Origin: Limnomonas spitsbergensis
Taxonomy: Eukaryota; Chlorophyta; Chlorophyceae; Chlamydomonadales
Length of the DNA: 64,000 nt
Direction: 5' to 3'
Assembly (NCBI GenBank): GCA_037349105.1
Contig: JAYJMM010000116.1
Coordinates: 5,270,001 to 5,334,000 of the forward strand
Notes under the pieces: generated by a model
What the model saw: the letters and a program-made list of their open reading frames with translations, nothing else
Database searches by the model: none
Told to the model about the DNA's origin: nothing
Shown here: positions 18,696 through 27,365 of the stretch, piece after piece
Numbering within the stretch: the first letter of the stretch is position 1
How the letters are laid out: each line of letters starts with the position of its first letter
Made by a program: the position numbers and the translations under genes

Positions 18696-21600
18696 CTAGG
18701 CAGCTGTCTCCTCCTCTGCTCTTGCTGCGTCGGTGGCCGCTTTGGCCCTGCGCTGGACTGCCCTGGGGGTGACGTTGGCTTCTCCTCTGCCCGTTGTGTA
18801 TGAAATGTCATACAGCCCGTTGGGCATGGGCCTGGCGATGCCCCGCTCCATCTGTTTAGTGGCCGGATTGGTGGCCATGACCTCCACCTCTGGCTTGTCC
18901 ATGGCTCCTGTCTCCTGGGCTGCTCTGGCGGCTGCCCTGGCTGCCCGGGGCGCTGTCTCCTCGTGATGGGCTGGTTTGTTCGGTACTGCTGCTGCGGCCG
19001 GGCCCGTCTCTTGGCTGGTCCGTGATGCTGGCTTGCACCTGGGGCACATCCAATCGCCCTCGGGTATGGCGTATAGCGCTGGCGTGAGGCAGTCCATGTG
19101 CCAGCCGGTGTTGCATGCGTCGCACAGGAGCATGACTTCCCCCCGGTCGGGTAGGCGGCAGACGTCGCAGGACAGGCTGACGTTGGGCCTGGAGGTGCTG
19201 AAATCCACCCCGCCTTTCAGGTTGGGGAGGTGGCACGGGGAGCAGTTGACTGCGTTCTCTGTTACGGTCAAGCCATCGGCGCCCTCCAGCACCAACGCCC
19301 CCGTCTCCCCCAGCCTCTGCACCCGCAGGATTTCCGGCCTGGCTTTGGGGTCGAGGCTGCGCCGCTCTGAAGCGTACCGGACGTACACGTAATCCCCAAC
19401 GGCGAACCGCCTGACCTGGGGTACATATCCTCCTCCGCGGATCCTGGCGTAGCGCAACTTGTCCCGGTGCTGTGCGATCTTCAGGTGCTCTCCCGCGACC
19501 GGAAGGGCCTCCTTGATCCTGGCCACCCTGGCGAGGAGCAGGTCTGCGGCCTCCTCCACTGTTGCCACTCGCGCTGTGCTCCATAGGTCTGCCCCGACCT
19601 TGGAGGGGAACACTGGCTTCTGCCCGTACAGGACCTCGTAGGGAGCCATGCGCGTAGCCTGCTGAGGCGAGCACCGGAAACCCAGCGCTACCCACGGGAC
19701 CATCCTGTCCCACGAGTCGTCGCTGCTCCCGTCCCCGCAGCACTTGCGCAGGCCCGTCTTGAGGGTCTGGACAGCCCGTTCGGATAGCCCATCCGCCTGG
19801 GGATGGTTGGCGGAGGTGGTGCGATGGTCAATGAAGCAATCTAGTAACATGTCTTGGAACTCTCCCTGGAACTCTGTCCCCTGATCGGTGACCACTTCTG
19901 CGCATCCCCCAAACCGTGCGACCACGTTTTGGAAGAATGCCAAGGCCGTCACGTCAGACGCCTTGCTGGGGATGGGGATAAGCTCCACCCACTTGGAGTA
20001 GTGCTCTACATACACCATGACGTACCGGTTGCCCCTAGGCGTGGTAGTGAACGGCCCGCACAGGTCCACACCCCAGCGGAAAAATAAACCCTCAATAGGG
20101 AGTGGGTGCAGGTCTGGCTGCGTGTGATTGAACGTGGACGCCCTTGCCCTGTCGCACACCCCGCACTCCTGGACAGCCTTCCTGACCGCTGCCCTAAGCC
20201 CTCTCCACCAGTGCTGCTGCAGGATCATGAAGGCCGTGCGGTGGTTGCCGAAGTGACCGGTGCTAGCGTGAGCTTCCCTGATTACTGCCTGTCTGTCCTC
20301 GGGCCTGGGAACTACACACCGCCGTCCGTCTGGCATCACCCTCATCAGCACGCCCCCCCTCTCTGGTTCCCACTGGAAAGGTGCGGCTCTGCGCTGCACC
20401 ATGGCCTGTTCCCCTGCTTCTGCCCCAGGGGAGTGCATTTTTGATTGCAGGTAGTGCAGGACTGGCACGTCTGTCCATACGTCCACCCGGGCTGCAGGCC
20501 CTGCTGCGCATCCTGGCGGGTCCACGACCTCCCCTGCCTCGTCGTCAGATACCCGGACGGGATCTGGGTCTGGGTCAGACTGCCCACCTGGTTCCTGGGC
20601 TGCATCCGCCCAGTCTGCTGCCGCTGACTCCCCCAAGCATTGCCGATACGTTGCTGCCGCTTCGTCCTCGCCGGAGCATGCTTTGCCTGCACTGGCTAGG
20701 GCGCAATGTGTGGACGTCAGGGTCATGCCGATAGCAGGGTCGCGGTCCGGGCCTGGTAAACCAGCCCTGCGGGCCAGCTCCCTAGGGATGATCTTGGCCG
20801 CCTCGAGGGCTATGGTGAGCCAAGCCTCGAGAGCCCAAGCATCCATGCACCTGCCCAAGGCGGCCCTCCTATCTCCCTCAGGAAAGTCGGGGCGGGGCAA
20901 AGTGGACCCCACTGCGTACCCCATGGCCCTCTCCCTTTCATTTGCATTTGGTTCCTGCAGGCCCCCCATGGGCCTGAAAACCATGCCGATCTGCCCGTTC
21001 CGGAAAGCGTAGGATGCGGGGGTGGCCATGAGGCAGGGCAGCGCCCTCCTTGGTTGCCCAGACACATTGATACGGTACCCGCCGTTATCGGGGCAGGCCA
21101 CGACCTGCGCCCTACTACCCTCGTCCAGAATGTCATCCACAATACCGTCGTGCGGCCTATGCGATGCCTGGATAACAAACTCAATGTCTGCAGCTGGTGC
21201 TAGGTTGCCCCAGTAGTTGCGCGTGCGGTGGGCATAGGAGCCCACTTGCGCTGCATCAAACAGGGAAGGCCTGCCCAACATCCTGCACACCTCGCCGAAA
21301 GCCTCTACGCTAGCCTTCTCGCTCCTCTGGTTTAGCTGCATAGCGACATTTTCAATCAGGTATGCTGGCGGCTTGGCCCTCTGCAGGATCTGCAAGGAGC
21401 CGAGCAGCTTGATAAGCGGGAAGAAAGACTTGCTCCTGGCCCCCTCGAGCCCCTTGCCCTTGCCTGCGGCCGACAAGTCGTGGCACTCCCATCCTGCTAC
21501 CATAAACCACTGGCGACCTTGCTGTGCCCCAGCCTCTATGAAGTGCTGGGCAATAATGGAGTACACGTCCTGGGGCAATGCCCTGAACGCCCCCTCGACA

Positions 21601-24600
21601 GCAGGCGCTGGGAGCAATAGCGGGTATTGCTTGTGCAGCTGCACCAGTCTCCCCCCCGCGATCTCCCGCATGGTGGCACTGGTGTCGGCGTACAGATACT
21701 GTATGACCGGGATGCCTGCTCTAAGCACCATCTCAAGCCCAGAGCACATACCTCCGAAGGGCTCGAACATGACCACTCCCTCTTGCTCCAGGGCGTACAC
21801 CGCCGCTGTCGGTAGGCATGCCGTATCCACCCCTGCATGGAGGTGGGCCGGAGTCGAGCGGGGCAGGTCGGTCAGCACATTGTTGATCAGGTCCCTGGCC
21901 CTGGCCCTGCTATTGAAAGCTCTTTCTGCAGTACTGGCAGGCTGTGCCTGCTCATCGTCCTCATCCTTTGCGCTGGAGATAGCCTGGCCGCACGGGGCCA
22001 CTGTACATGCCGTCTCAGCGGCCCGCAGGCGGCGCACGCCTCGTCTGCCCTCTTGCGCCAGGCGAACCACCTGATCTGCGTGCCACTGGTTTACCCTGCC
22101 TAGGCCTGTGAGCATAGCGACCTGAGATCCGCAGGTGATCCCACTAGGGTTGTGCGGCTCAGGGGCGACATCGTCTAGCCGCGCTCCTGTGCGGTCGTCA
22201 GATGACGGGAGGGGTGACCTAGACGGGATATCTGCGTTCTGGTGGCAGGCCCCTGACCGGTGGACAATGGTGATGTCAAGCTCCTGGAGCATGAGTGCCC
22301 AGCGTGCGTGCTGCCCCACTAGGGCCTGGTTATCCATGAGATAGGTGAGGGGTTCGTGGTCTGTGACCAAATGCACCTTGCACCCAAAGAGCATATGACG
22401 GTACGTCCGGGCAGCGTACACAGCGGCGAGCATTTCCCCCTGAAACGACGAGTAGTTCTTTTCGCTTTTGTTCAGGGAACGGGAAGTGCAGGCTACCATG
22501 TACTCCCTGCCGCTGTCGTCACACTGCCCTAGCACCGCCCCTATACCCTGTTTAGAGAAGTCGGTGTACAACAGGAATGGCCTTGGTGGCCCCTTGCCAT
22601 CTGGACCCGTTCCGCTGTAGTCAGGTCTGCGTAGCACCCTGCCTCCTTCGCACATCTCAGTTTTGATCAGCTGAAACGCCTGGGCCTGCTCGGGACCCCA
22701 CGCAAACGAGACCCCCTTGACAAGCAGTGCGTTGATGCATGCGGCTTTTCGAGAGAAATCCGGGATGTAGCACCGGTAGAAGTTAAGGAATCCCATGACC
22801 TCCTGAATGTTCTTGACCGATGCGGGTTCGGGCAGAGCCATGACGGCCGCTATTTTGGCTGCGTGCGGTGTGAGACCTTGGGCCGAGACGTTGTGGCCTA
22901 GGTACTCCACCGTGGCACATCCAAACAGGGACTTGTCAGGATGCGCTCGCAGTCCTACCGCGTGGAGCATGTCTAGCATGAGCTCGACATGCATGATGTG
23001 ATCTGCAGGCGTGTCACTATACACCAGCAGGTCGTCAATGAAAGCCACACAGAAGGAGCTCAGGCCCGCCCTGGCGATCTCTTCCTCCATCATACGCTGG
23101 AAGAAGGGAGGCCCGTTGCGCAGTCCAAAGTTCAACTTTGTGTACATCCATAGTTCTGGGCCCATCCAGAAAGCCGTTTTGGGCTGGTCCTCGACCTTGA
23201 TCGGGATCTGCATGAATCCTGACCTCAGATCCACCTTGCTAAACACTTTAGCTGTGCCCAGGTTCTGAAAGATAGTTTCCATCCTGGGGATAGCAAACTC
23301 CTGCTTGGCCGTGCGGAGGTTCATTCTCCTCATGTCATGCGCAATGCGGTGATCTGACCACTCGCCTGTCTCGGCACACTTCTTGGCCGCTACGACTGAG
23401 TTGGCCGCAAACTTGATGGGCCCTCCCTGGGGGACCCTGACAATAATGCCTGCCTCTATCATGGGCTGGCACTTCTCTTTGAAAATGGCTGCTTTAGGGG
23501 GTGGCATGTCCCTTGCTTTCTGAAAGCACGAGCTGTGCTCGTCCTCTAGGGCCAGCGTAAACTCACCCTGTGCACCGCAGTAGCCTGGCAGTTCAAGCAT
23601 GGAGTAGGCGAACGCCCCTTGACGGTCCCGTAGGCTCTGCTCCAGCTGCTCCTGCTGCTCCCCAGTAAAGTTGGGGTGCTTCCCGAGCAGCCACCCCTCC
23701 TCAGTTTTGACGTACTCTGAGGGTGCATGCACCACCCCTCCGGGCTGGAACATGTCGATGACTCCCCCTGCCAGCGGCTCCCCTGTCACTGCCTGTGGCC
23801 CTGCGCTGGACGTGCCCTGATCCCAGGTGCTTTGCGGACGGGGGGGCCGAGGGGCGGGCATATCCACTAGGGGTCGCAGCCAACTAGGCTCCAGCTTGGC
23901 AGCTGCCTCCCTGCTGCTGACGAATGCTCCTTGTCCGGCAGTGAATCCCCCTCCTCGCACGCCCCTTCCGCTGGCCTGTGCCCCGGGGAGGCAGGAGAGC
24001 AGGAGCCACACCAATGCCAGGTGGCACAGGCAAGCCAGAAGGCCCCTGAACGCTGTGCAGGGAAGGAGACCCTTGCAGGCCGGCTGCTGTCTGGGGCTGG
24101 GCTGTGGTCCTGCAGGGGCTGGCGGTGATGGCACTGCTGGCGGGCCCCGGTCCTCTGGTCCCTCCCGCCAGGAGATTTCCAGCTCCACCTGGCTGATCCT
24201 GGTGGGCGGCGATGGGCATCCTGTGCTGTTACTGGCATCTCTTGCCGCTGCTTTCCTGCGTCGTTGGCGCGCGCGGGTCCTGGCGTTCCTTGCCCTTCGC
24301 GCTGCTGCGGCCCTGACCTTGGAGGAGTCCGCTGGTCTGGTTTCGCCCCTGCTGGTGGGGGTCTGATGTCCCTCTGCCTCTGTTGGACCTGTGCAGCCTG
24401 CAGCGGATCTGTAAGCGCCTTCCGGGCTGACAGTCTGGGCTCTGGCGCTGCTGCTGCTCCTGGCTGCGCTGCGCGGCTGTCTGCCCAACTGGTGGGGCTG
24501 GAGCATCGTTCGCTGGATGGCCTGGTAGTTCCATAGGCTGGTTCTCTCCGGAACCCCCCACTCCACCGGCCAGTCGTCCAATGGCTCGCCTGCCTCTGGC

Positions 24601-27365
24601 CACCGCCCCTCGTCATTGGCCTTGATGAGCTCTGCCCCGATGGACAGGATCTGGGCGTACTGGACAGCGTGCATGGACGGCTGTAGGGGCTGGTCTGCTG
24701 TTTCCCTGTACCATTCCCTGAATGGCACTGGGCGCTGCTCCCCCCTTCTAGCCTGGTTGGCCTCGTCCTGCCTTCGCTCCTCGATGGCCTGCCGTACGTC
24801 GGAGATGGTTGCCCTGCTGTGCGCTGCCTTGAACACCACCTCCCTTTCGCCGGGCAAGGCTTCCTGCGCGCTGCACCACCATCGCACCCCGAGCCTGGAG
24901 TCCTCCTCCATCTGCCTTTGTCTGATGAAACCCAGCGACTGGTTCCTCTCGGGGCATGCCATGGCTAAGTGCCCCTGGTGGAAGCAGATGGCGCATCTGC
25001 CCTCTCGCAGGCGTGGTGCGGGGCAGGCGTGGTAGTCGTGCCCCTTTTTTCCGCAGCGTTCGCACGGCTCGCTGTGGACGGAGTGGTGGCCCCACGCCGG
25101 GGGAACTGCATCGCTGCAGCCGCAGCAGGCCCACACCCCTCGCCGGGTACCTCCTACGCCCGGCTTGTCCATGCAGGTGCCGCATGCCGTGGCGTGGCAA
25201 CGACAGCAACGCCTGCTGGGCTGTTCAGTTGGGCCAATGCTTTCTCCGCATCCCAAGCAGCTTGGCAGCCTGGCCCCGGGGTTCATGCAGAACTGGCACA
25301 CCCTGGCTGCCCCTGTCCGCGGTGTCCTCATGCACAGGTCATGCCATGCTGTTCCGCATGCGCTGCACCAGATCAAGCGCTCGCCTGTGCGGGCCTGGTC
25401 GCACCCTGCGCATGGCTCCGAGCGCTCTTGGCCGGAGCCAGAGGATTGGCCTGAGGTCCCGGCGCCGCCTGTGCCTGGGTCCCCCTCCAGCTCTGGCGGC
25501 TCTGCCTCGCTGAGGGCCCTTAATCGGCCGCGGAATGCCTGCCGCAGCTCCTCCGCTGCCTGGTTACGTCCCTGCAGCCTGGGGTCGGGGCTGGGGTCTG
25601 GGACCATGCTCAGCCTGTAACGCAGGCTGGCCTCGATGCGGCCGCCCCTGGGCTCGGGGCCTCCCTGGGGGACTGGCCATGGTGCCCTGCCCTCGAGCCG
25701 CTGCCTGTCACGTTGGGCCACAAACTGTCGTAACTCGTCATCCCACTGCTCCTTGCTGAGATCTACACTCCTGTTATCGGGCTCCCCCTCGGCCGCCAGG
25801 AGTGACGGGCCAGGGTCCTCAGGATCTGGGTTGCTGGCCTCGCTGCCGGTTTCGCTGAGCCCCCTGCTCCAGGGGGCATCTGCCTGGGATCTCAGGGTTG
25901 CTGCAGGCTCTGGCCGCTCTGCTGGAGCCCGGCTCTGCTGACTGTCCCCCTGCGTATGACCTGCTGAAGGTACAGTATGCTCGCTGGGCACTGCCACCCT
26001 TCCTTCTGGTGGCTCGATGTGCCCCGCTGTGCCTGCCGGTTCCTCCTCGGAATCCGAGTCCTGCAGGAGCTGCGGCAGTCCTGCCAGGCTGTTCTCCTCA
26101 TCTGACTCGGGCCAATCCACCTCGTAGTTGCCCCCCCTCAGGGAGGTGAAGAAAGAATGCTCCCTGCTGCCGTGCTGCATGTTGAGGGTAGTCTCGTCGG
26201 GGCTCTGAGCGCTGCCTGGGCTGGCTGACTCCCTGAATGCTCCCCAACGCCCCCGCGGCGTCTCTTGGCGGTCCGCTATGCCCCTATCCAGCAGGCCTGT
26301 TAGGTCCCTCAAGGCCTCATCGTGATTGCTACCGCTGAATAGGGGGTGGAGCGTGACTGCTCCCCTGGGGTGCCTTTGCCACCAAAGGCGGACGGTGGCC
26401 GCCGGGGCAGACCAGTGGGGCAGCAAGATGGACGGGACGCCGTTGTAGTAGGCTGCCTGCTCCACCCGCAACCACTGCTGTAGGCAGCTCTGCAGCCTGC
26501 CCTGGGCAAAGGCCGAGAGGGCAAGTGCCTGCTCGCCTTGCCATGCGGTTGCGCCCGCTTTTGGCGTGCAGTGCGCTGACACTTGCGTGGGGCAGTCGGC
26601 TCTCTCCTGGGGTGCCCACAGCTCGTCCACTATCTCGATGTTTTTGACAGCTGCTGACATCTGTCCTGGCAGCAATGTCCTGTTAAGGGTCATCATCATG
26701 ATGGTCCACACCGCCGGGTCTGTTCCTCGAAAGGTGGACACAGCATGCTCCTCTGCCCGTTCTACGGAGGGGCACCGGACACACTGCACCCGGGTAGTCG
26801 TCTTGAAGAAGAACCACACGGGCTGGTCGTCGCGTGTGGCGTGCATGTGGATCCATGCCCGCGGTACTGGGTTAGGCACGCCCTGCTCCTCCAGGTCCTC
26901 GTGGTAGTATGCCACCGCCAGCCTGACCGGGATAGCTGCCCTGGCGTCACCTGGCTCGTACCCCCAGGGTACCGCCTGGCCCATGACTTCTCTGGCGATG
27001 TCCTGCCCCCTCTCGACGATCGTGGGGCATTGGCGAGGCGTTCCTGGATGGAGGACCCCGGCACCGTCGTACCCGCTGTGGTCCCTCAGCGCCGCCAGGG
27101 CGTACGCCTGCCTGGCAGCTGCTTGTGTGGGTACGCAGACGGCCTGGTTGGCCAGGCACGGGTGGCGAGCGAGGGTCATGACGCAGTTCTCTGCCCATGG
27201 GGTCCTCATGAACCCGTCGTGGGCGTGCTGCCACATGCCGTATGCCCGTGCCGCGTCTGGTATCTCCGGGCTGGTCCTGATCTGCTCCTCTGCAGCGGTA
27301 ATCCCCTCCTTGACGACGCTGCCCAGGAGTTCGCTGACGCAGTTGGGTAGAGCGGAGTTGGCCAC
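18696..27365 (-). CDS. Element B Pol: unassigned region - zinc module - RT - RNase H - DNA methyltransferase - integrase - PHD
   Basis: Open frame of 2889 codons that begins at a GTG and has no plausible ATG start, because it continues the upstream Gag frame. Compared with A, its first true residues follow a lost base near 27345. Order by position: unassigned conserved region to about 26320; Cys-rich zinc module 25430-24950 (absent from A); hydrophobic segment about 24080-23985; RT 23510-22760; RNase H 22610-22210; C5-methyltransferase 21850-20770 with ECHDLSAAGKG as catalytic motif; integrase zinc domain 20275-20150; catalytic Asp, Asp and Glu near 20065, 19885 and 19785; PHD finger 19185-19040. 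All catalytic motifs I can check are intact, so the protein could still act in trans if made, but it needs a -1 shift or a corrected copy. Confidence 0.85.
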   Translation of the reverse strand: MANSALPNCVSELLGSVVKEGITAAEEQIRTSPEIPDAARAYGMWQHAHDGFMRTPWAENCVMTLARHPCLANQAVCVPTQAAARQAYALAALRDHSGYDGAGVLHPGTPRQCPTIVERGQDIAREVMGQAVPWGYEPGDARAAIPVRLAVAYYHEDLEEQGVPNPVPRAWIHMHATRDDQPVWFFFKTTTRVQCVRCPSVERAEEHAVSTFRGTDPAVWTIMMMTLNRTLLPGQMSAAVKNIEIVDELWAPQERADCPTQVSAHCTPKAGATAWQGEQALALSAFAQGRLQSCLQQWLRVEQAAYYNGVPSILLPHWSAPAATVRLWWQRHPRGAVTLHPLFSGSNHDEALRDLTGLLDRGIADRQETPRGRWGAFRESASPGSAQSPDETTLNMQHGSREHSFFTSLRGGNYEVDWPESDEENSLAGLPQLLQDSDSEEEPAGTAGHIEPPEGRVAVPSEHTVPSAGHTQGDSQQSRAPAERPEPAATLRSQADAPWSRGLSETGSEASNPDPEDPGPSLLAAEGEPDNRSVDLSKEQWDDELRQFVAQRDRQRLEGRAPWPVPQGGPEPRGGRIEASLRYRLSMVPDPSPDPRLQGRNQAAEELRQAFRGRLRALSEAEPPELEGDPGTGGAGTSGQSSGSGQERSEPCAGCDQARTGERLIWCSACGTAWHDLCMRTPRTGAARVCQFCMNPGARLPSCLGCGESIGPTEQPSRRCCRCHATACGTCMDKPGVGGTRRGVWACCGCSDAVPPAWGHHSVHSEPCERCGKKGHDYHACPAPRLREGRCAICFHQGHLAMACPERNQSLGFIRQRQMEEDSRLGVRWWCSAQEALPGEREVVFKAAHSRATISDVRQAIEERRQDEANQARRGEQRPVPFREWYRETADQPLQPSMHAVQYAQILSIGAELIKANDEGRWPEAGEPLDDWPVEWGVPERTSLWNYQAIQRTMLQPHQLGRQPRSAARSSSSARAQTVSPEGAYRSAAGCTGPTEAEGHQTPTSRGETRPADSSKVRAAAARRARNARTRARQRRRKAAARDASNSTGCPSPPTRISQVELEISWREGPEDRGPPAVPSPPAPAGPQPSPRQQPACKGLLPCTAFRGLLACLCHLALVWLLLSCLPGAQASGRGVRGGGFTAGQGAFVSSREAAAKLEPSWLRPLVDMPAPRPPRPQSTWDQGTSSAGPQAVTGEPLAGGVIDMFQPGGVVHAPSEYVKTEEGWLLGKHPNFTGEQQEQLEQSLRDRQGAFAYSMLELPGYCGAQGEFTLALEDEHSSCFQKARDMPPPKAAIFKEKCQPMIEAGIIVRVPQGGPIKFAANSVVAAKKCAETGEWSDHRIAHDMRRMNLRTAKQEFAIPRMETIFQNLGTAKVFSKVDLRSGFMQIPIKVEDQPKTAFWMGPELWMYTKLNFGLRNGPPFFQRMMEEEIARAGLSSFCVAFIDDLLVYSDTPADHIMHVELMLDMLHAVGLRAHPDKSLFGCATVEYLGHNVSAQGLTPHAAKIAAVMALPEPASVKNIQEVMGFLNFYRCYIPDFSRKAACINALLVKGVSFAWGPEQAQAFQLIKTEMCEGGRVLRRPDYSGTGPDGKGPPRPFLLYTDFSKQGIGAVLGQCDDSGREYMVACTSRSLNKSEKNYSSFQGEMLAAVYAARTYRHMLFGCKVHLVTDHEPLTYLMDNQALVGQHARWALMLQELDITIVHRSGACHQNADIPSRSPLPSSDDRTGARLDDVAPEPHNPSGITCGSQVAMLTGLGRVNQWHADQVVRLAQEGRRGVRRLRAAETACTVAPCGQAISSAKDEDDEQAQPASTAERAFNSRARARDLINNVLTDLPRSTPAHLHAGVDTACLPTAAVYALEQEGVVMFEPFGGMCSGLEMVLRAGIPVIQYLYADTSATMREIAGGRLVQLHKQYPLLLPAPAVEGAFRALPQDVYSIIAQHFIEAGAQQGRQWFMVAGWECHDLSAAGKGKGLEGARSKSFFPLIKLLGSLQILQRAKPPAYLIENVAMQLNQRSEKASVEAFGEVCRMLGRPSLFDAAQVGSYAHRTRNYWGNLAPAADIEFVIQASHRPHDGIVDDILDEGSRAQVVACPDNGGYRINVSGQPRRALPCLMATPASYAFRNGQIGMVFRPMGGLQEPNANERERAMGYAVGSTLPRPDFPEGDRRAALGRCMDAWALEAWLTIALEAAKIIPRELARRAGLPGPDRDPAIGMTLTSTHCALASAGKACSGEDEAAATYRQCLGESAAADWADAAQEPGGQSDPDPDPVRVSDDEAGEVVDPPGCAAGPAARVDVWTDVPVLHYLQSKMHSPGAEAGEQAMVQRRAAPFQWEPERGGVLMRVMPDGRRCVVPRPEDRQAVIREAHASTGHFGNHRTAFMILQQHWWRGLRAAVRKAVQECGVCDRARASTFNHTQPDLHPLPIEGLFFRWGVDLCGPFTTTPRGNRYVMVYVEHYSKWVELIPIPSKASDVTALAFFQNVVARFGGCAEVVTDQGTEFQGEFQDMLLDCFIDHRTTSANHPQADGLSERAVQTLKTGLRKCCGDGSSDDSWDRMVPWVALGFRCSPQQATRMAPYEVLYGQKPVFPSKVGADLWSTARVATVEEAADLLLARVARIKEALPVAGEHLKIAQHRDKLRYARIRGGGYVPQVRRFAVGDYVYVRYASERRSLDPKARPEILRVQRLGETGALVLEGADGLTVTENAVNCSPCHLPNLKGGVDFSTSRPNVSLSCDVCRLPDRGEVMLLCDACNTGWHMDCLTPALYAIPEGDWMCPRCKPASRTSQETGPAAAAVPNKPAHHEETAPRAARAAARAAQETGAMDKPEVEVMATNPATKQMERGIARPMPNGLYDISYTTGRGEANVTPRAVQRRAKAATDAARAEEETAA
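19040..19185 (-). other. PHD finger at the C-terminus of element B integrase
   Basis: C4HC3 pattern CDVC, CDAC, HMDC and CPRC with the GWH signature, matching A. It lies downstream of the integrase core in the usual chromodomain position. Confidence 0.85.
20770..21850 (-). other. C5-cytosine DNA methyltransferase domain in element B
   Basis: Motif I FEPFGGMCSG, catalytic motif WECHDLSAAGKG (Cys codon near 21483), ENVAMQ, RTRNYWGN and NERERAMGY are all kept, at the same place between RNase H and integrase as in A. The proteins differ at many other positions, so conservation of the motifs between two diverged elements points to selection for activity. Confidence 0.85.
24950..25430 (-). other. 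Cys-rich multi-zinc module found only in element B
   Basis: About 160 residues with a run of zinc-binding pairs: CAGC, CSAC followed by WHDLC (PHD-like half), CQFC, CLGC, CCRC, CGTC, CCGC, then two knuckles CERCGKKGHDYHAC and CAICFHQGHLAMAC. It lies between the unassigned region and the hydrophobic segment. The matching part of A has Arg- and Gln-rich sequence and no such cysteines. It may combine a PHD- or RING-like fold with extra nucleic-acid-binding knuckles; the exact fold is not clear. Confidence 0.7.

Noticed and set aside
27206..27365. Programmed -1 frameshift between Gag and Pol of element B
   Set aside because: No slippery heptamer at the switch point, and A has one continuous frame; a one-base deletion explains it better.
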